This document shows, piece by piece, positions 32,529 through 34,707 of a DNA stretch of 34,707 nt; positions within the stretch are counted from its first letter, which is position 1, and the number at the start of each line of letters is the position of its first letter. A program made the translations under genes and the position numbers. This DNA is from Westiellopsis prolifica IICB1 (lineage in GTDB: Bacteria; Cyanobacteriota; Cyanobacteriia; Cyanobacteriales; Nostocaceae), in NCBI RefSeq assembly GCF_004323185.1, contig NZ_NAPS01000001.1:2427152-2461858 (forward strand). Direction: 5' to 3'. The notes under the pieces are model-generated. The model had not been told where the DNA came from. It did no database searches and was given only the letters and a program-made list of their open reading frames with translations.

Positions 32529-34547
32529 ATGCGTCTTGATTCTACTGCTGCATCTGATGAGGTGGTGAAACCGCCGTCCCATAATGGTAAAAAATCTGAA
32601 TTGAAAAATCACAAGCACAAAAAATTGCTGCCACCTGCCAGCATACAAGAAGGAACAAGCGTCTGGAAAATAGAAAATAGCGAGGCGCTATATCGCATTG
32701 AAGGTTGGGGACAGCCTTATTTTTCTATCAACGCAGCAGGTCATATTACTGTTTCCCCAAAAGGCGATCGCGGCGGTTCTCTGGATTTATATGAGTTGGT
32801 AAATGCTCTCAAACAGCGTAACCTGGGATTGCCGATGTTGATTCGGTTTTCTGATATTTTAGAAGACCGAATTGAGCGGTTAAACGCCTGTTTTGCCAAA
32901 GCGATCGCTCGCTACAATTATCCTGGTGTTTATCGTGGCGTATTTCCGGTCAAATGTAACCAACAGCGTCATTTAGTCGCAGATTTGGTGCGTTTTGGTA
33001 AACCCCATCAATTTGGCTTAGAAGCCGGTTCTAAGCCAGAATTAATGATCGCCCTAGCCATGCTAGATACACCAGGAGCATTGTTAATCTGTAACGGTTA
33101 CAAAGACCAAGAATATATCGAAACAGCGATGCTAGCCCAAAGATTAGGGCAAACACCGATCATTGTCTTAGAACAAATTGAAGAAGTCGATTTGGTGATT
33201 GAGGCCAGTCGCCAGTTAGGTATTCAGCCAATCGTGGGGATGAGAGCAAAACTCAGTACCCAAGGGATGGGACGCTGGGGAACCTCCAGTGGCGATCGCG
33301 CTAAATTTGGTCTGACAATTCCCGAAATTATCCATGCAGTTGAAAAGTTACGTGCTGCTGATTTGTTGAATTCTTTACAACTGCTACATTTTCATGTTGG
33401 TTCACAAATTTCTGCCATTAACGTCATCAAAGATGCTATCCAAGAAGCTAGCTGTATATATGTAGAATTAGCAGCTTTGGGGGCAAACATGAAGTATCTT
33501 GATGTTGGTGGTGGCTTGGGTGTAGATTACGACGGTTCCCAAACCAACTTCTACGCTTCCAAAAATTACAACATGCAGAACTATGCTAATGATATTGTGG
33601 CAGAGTTAAAAGATACATGTTCTGAGCGGAATATACCTGTACCAACACTGATTAGTGAAAGTGGCAGAGCGATCGCTTCTCATCAGTCGGTATTAATTTT
33701 TGACGTTCTCAGCACCAGTGAAGTTCTCACAGAATTACCGGAACCGCCCAAAGATGGAGAATCCCACATCATTAGTTACCTTTGGGAAACTTACCAATCA
33801 ATCAACCAAGAAAATTATCAGGAGTTTTATCACGACGCTACCCAATTCAAAGAAGAAGCTATTAGCCGCTTCAATTTGGGAATATTGAGCCTGACTGAAC
33901 GCGCTAAGGCGGAACGTCTATACTGGGCTTGCTGTCAAAAAATACTGAGTATTACTCGAAAAGAAGAGTACGTGCCTGATGAGTTGGAAGACCTAGAAAA
34001 AATCATGGCTTCCATCTACTACGTAAATCTTTCTGTGTTTCAATCAGCACCTGATTGTTGGGCGATCGATCAGTTATTTCCAATTATGCCGATCCACCGC
34101 TTAGATGAAGAACCAACACGACGCGGTATCTTAGCAGACCTAACCTGTGATAGTGATGGCAAAATCGACAGTTTTATTGATTTACGGGATGTGAAGTCAG
34201 TTTTAGAACTTCATCCCTTTAAACCCGGAGAACCCTACTATCTGGGGATGTTCCTCAATGGAGCCTACCAGGAAATTATGGGGAACTTACACAACTTGTT
34301 TGGTGATACCAACGCGGTTCACATCCAATTGACACCCAAAGGCTACCAAATTCAGCACGTAGTCAAAGGTGATACCATGACCGAAGTCGTAAGTTACGTC
34401 CAATACGATTCCGAAGATATGGTAGAAAATATCCGCCAGCGTTGCGAATTAGCTTTAGAAGAAAATCGCATTACACTAGCGGAATCTCAGCGATTGCTGC
34501 AAACCTATGAACAGAGTTTGCGGAGATATACATACCTATCTTCGTAG
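32529..34547 (+). CDS. speA: Biosynthetic arginine decarboxylase
   Basis: 672 residues. It converts arginine to agmatine, the first step of polyamine synthesis, with PLP. The fold-type III PLP barrel is clear: the PLP lysine Lys142 in RGVFPVKCNQQRH, LHFHVGSQI, YLDVGGGLGVDYDGS, and SESGRAIASHQSV. The large C-terminal part with SAPDCWAIDQLFPIMPIHRLDEEPTRR and LADLTCDSDGKID (active-site Cys and Asp) is that of SpeA, not of the acid-induced enzyme. The N-terminal 40 residues are basic and variable. An AGGTCAGGAAA ribosome site precedes the ATG. Complete gene. Confidence 0.97.
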   Translation: MRLDSTAASDEVVKPPSHNGKKSELKNHKHKKLLPPASIQEGTSVWKIENSEALYRIEGWGQPYFSINAAGHITVSPKGDRGGSLDLYELVNALKQRNLGLPMLIRFSDILEDRIERLNACFAKAIARYNYPGVYRGVFPVKCNQQRHLVADLVRFGKPHQFGLEAGSKPELMIALAMLDTPGALLICNGYKDQEYIETAMLAQRLGQTPIIVLEQIEEVDLVIEASRQLGIQPIVGMRAKLSTQGMGRWGTSSGDRAKFGLTIPEIIHAVEKLRAADLLNSLQLLHFHVGSQISAINVIKDAIQEASCIYVELAALGANMKYLDVGGGLGVDYDGSQTNFYASKNYNMQNYANDIVAELKDTCSERNIPVPTLISESGRAIASHQSVLIFDVLSTSEVLTELPEPPKDGESHIISYLWETYQSINQENYQEFYHDATQFKEEAISRFNLGILSLTERAKAERLYWACCQKILSITRKEEYVPDELEDLEKIMASIYYVNLSVFQSAPDCWAIDQLFPIMPIHRLDEEPTRRGILADLTCDSDGKIDSFIDLRDVKSVLELHPFKPGEPYYLGMFLNGAYQEIMGNLHNLFGDTNAVHIQLTPKGYQIQHVVKGDTMTEVVSYVQYDSEDMVENIRQRCELALEENRITLAESQRLLQTYEQSLRRYTYLSS

Positions 34548-34556
34548 GTACTAACT

Positions 34557-34707
34557 AAGGGACAAGGGAAGGGGAGTGTGGGGAGTAATGTAGAGACGCG
34601 ATTTCGCGTCTGGGAGTGTGGGGAGTGTGGGCGACAAGGGAGACAAGGGAGACAAGGAAGACAAGGAAGAATTTATTCCAATGCCCAATGCCCCATGCCC
34701 CATGCCC
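34557..34707. repeat. Repeats at window end with GTAGAGACGCGA palindrome
   Basis: GGGGAGTGT units, then the palindrome AGACGCGA-TT-TCGCGTCT (34594-34611), ACAAGGGAG/ACAAGGAAG units and CCCCATG units running off the window. Same classes as elsewhere in the window. Confidence 0.85.

Overview
The window is chromosomal DNA from a filamentous, probably heterocyst-forming cyanobacterium (order Nostocales, Nostoc/Anabaena/Calothrix type). Evidence for this is the many GCGATCGC (HIP1) octamers, heptamer-type short tandem repeats between genes (GGGGATC, CCCCAAT, ACAAGGG, TGACCAA and CCCCATG units), and cyanobacterial families such as Ycf23/DUF561, DUF3153, a PEP-CTERM protein, biosynthetic arginine decarboxylase and ArgB. 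No species is named because nothing here fixes one.

Layout. 58-3802 (minus) holds three consecutive genes resembling a VirB2-VirB3-VirB4 block of a type IV secretion/conjugation system. 4285-6336 is a Tat-exported PhoX/DUF839 protein bracketed by two inverted copies of a 95-bp MITE, each with its own 5-bp target duplication. 6451-8752 carries a sugar-type ABC permease and its ATPase. 8845-11856 has a DUF952 protein, an AtzG-like small subunit and an AtzE-like amidase; a toxin-antitoxin pair lies between the last two. 12223-12945 is a PEP-CTERM protein. 12960-14330 is a mobile-element graveyard: two MITE-like elements, small palindromes, and an IS4 transposase N-terminus fused in frame to seven 21-bp repeats. 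14330-16743 encodes three exported proteins in a row, the middle one a duplicated gamma-carbonic-anhydrase-like beta-helix. 16828-17110 is an IS630 transposase remnant hit by a palindromic element. Then come a MerC-like membrane protein, tRNA-Leu(UAG), a Ycf23-like protein, a DegT-family aminotransferase (minus), a FetB-like permease, and a large single-span membrane protein of unknown function (minus). 23764-26075 encodes a SucC/SucD-like pair. 26161-28859 (minus) holds two tandem Ser/Thr kinases. argB, a TPR protein and a DUF3153 lipoprotein follow, then ndk (minus) and speA.

How genes work together. AtzG and AtzE should form one hydrolase complex. The SucC/SucD-like proteins should form one alpha/beta enzyme, but both catalytic residues of the alpha subunit and a metal ligand of the beta subunit are replaced. 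The ABC permease and ATPase need a binding protein and second permease that are not here. ArgB and SpeA both belong to arginine metabolism but are not one operon.

The two best leads are the duplicated gamma-carbonic anhydrase, whose two halves keep complementary sets of active-site residues, and the co-diverged SucCD-like pair. All family calls come from reading motifs by eye; no database search was run.
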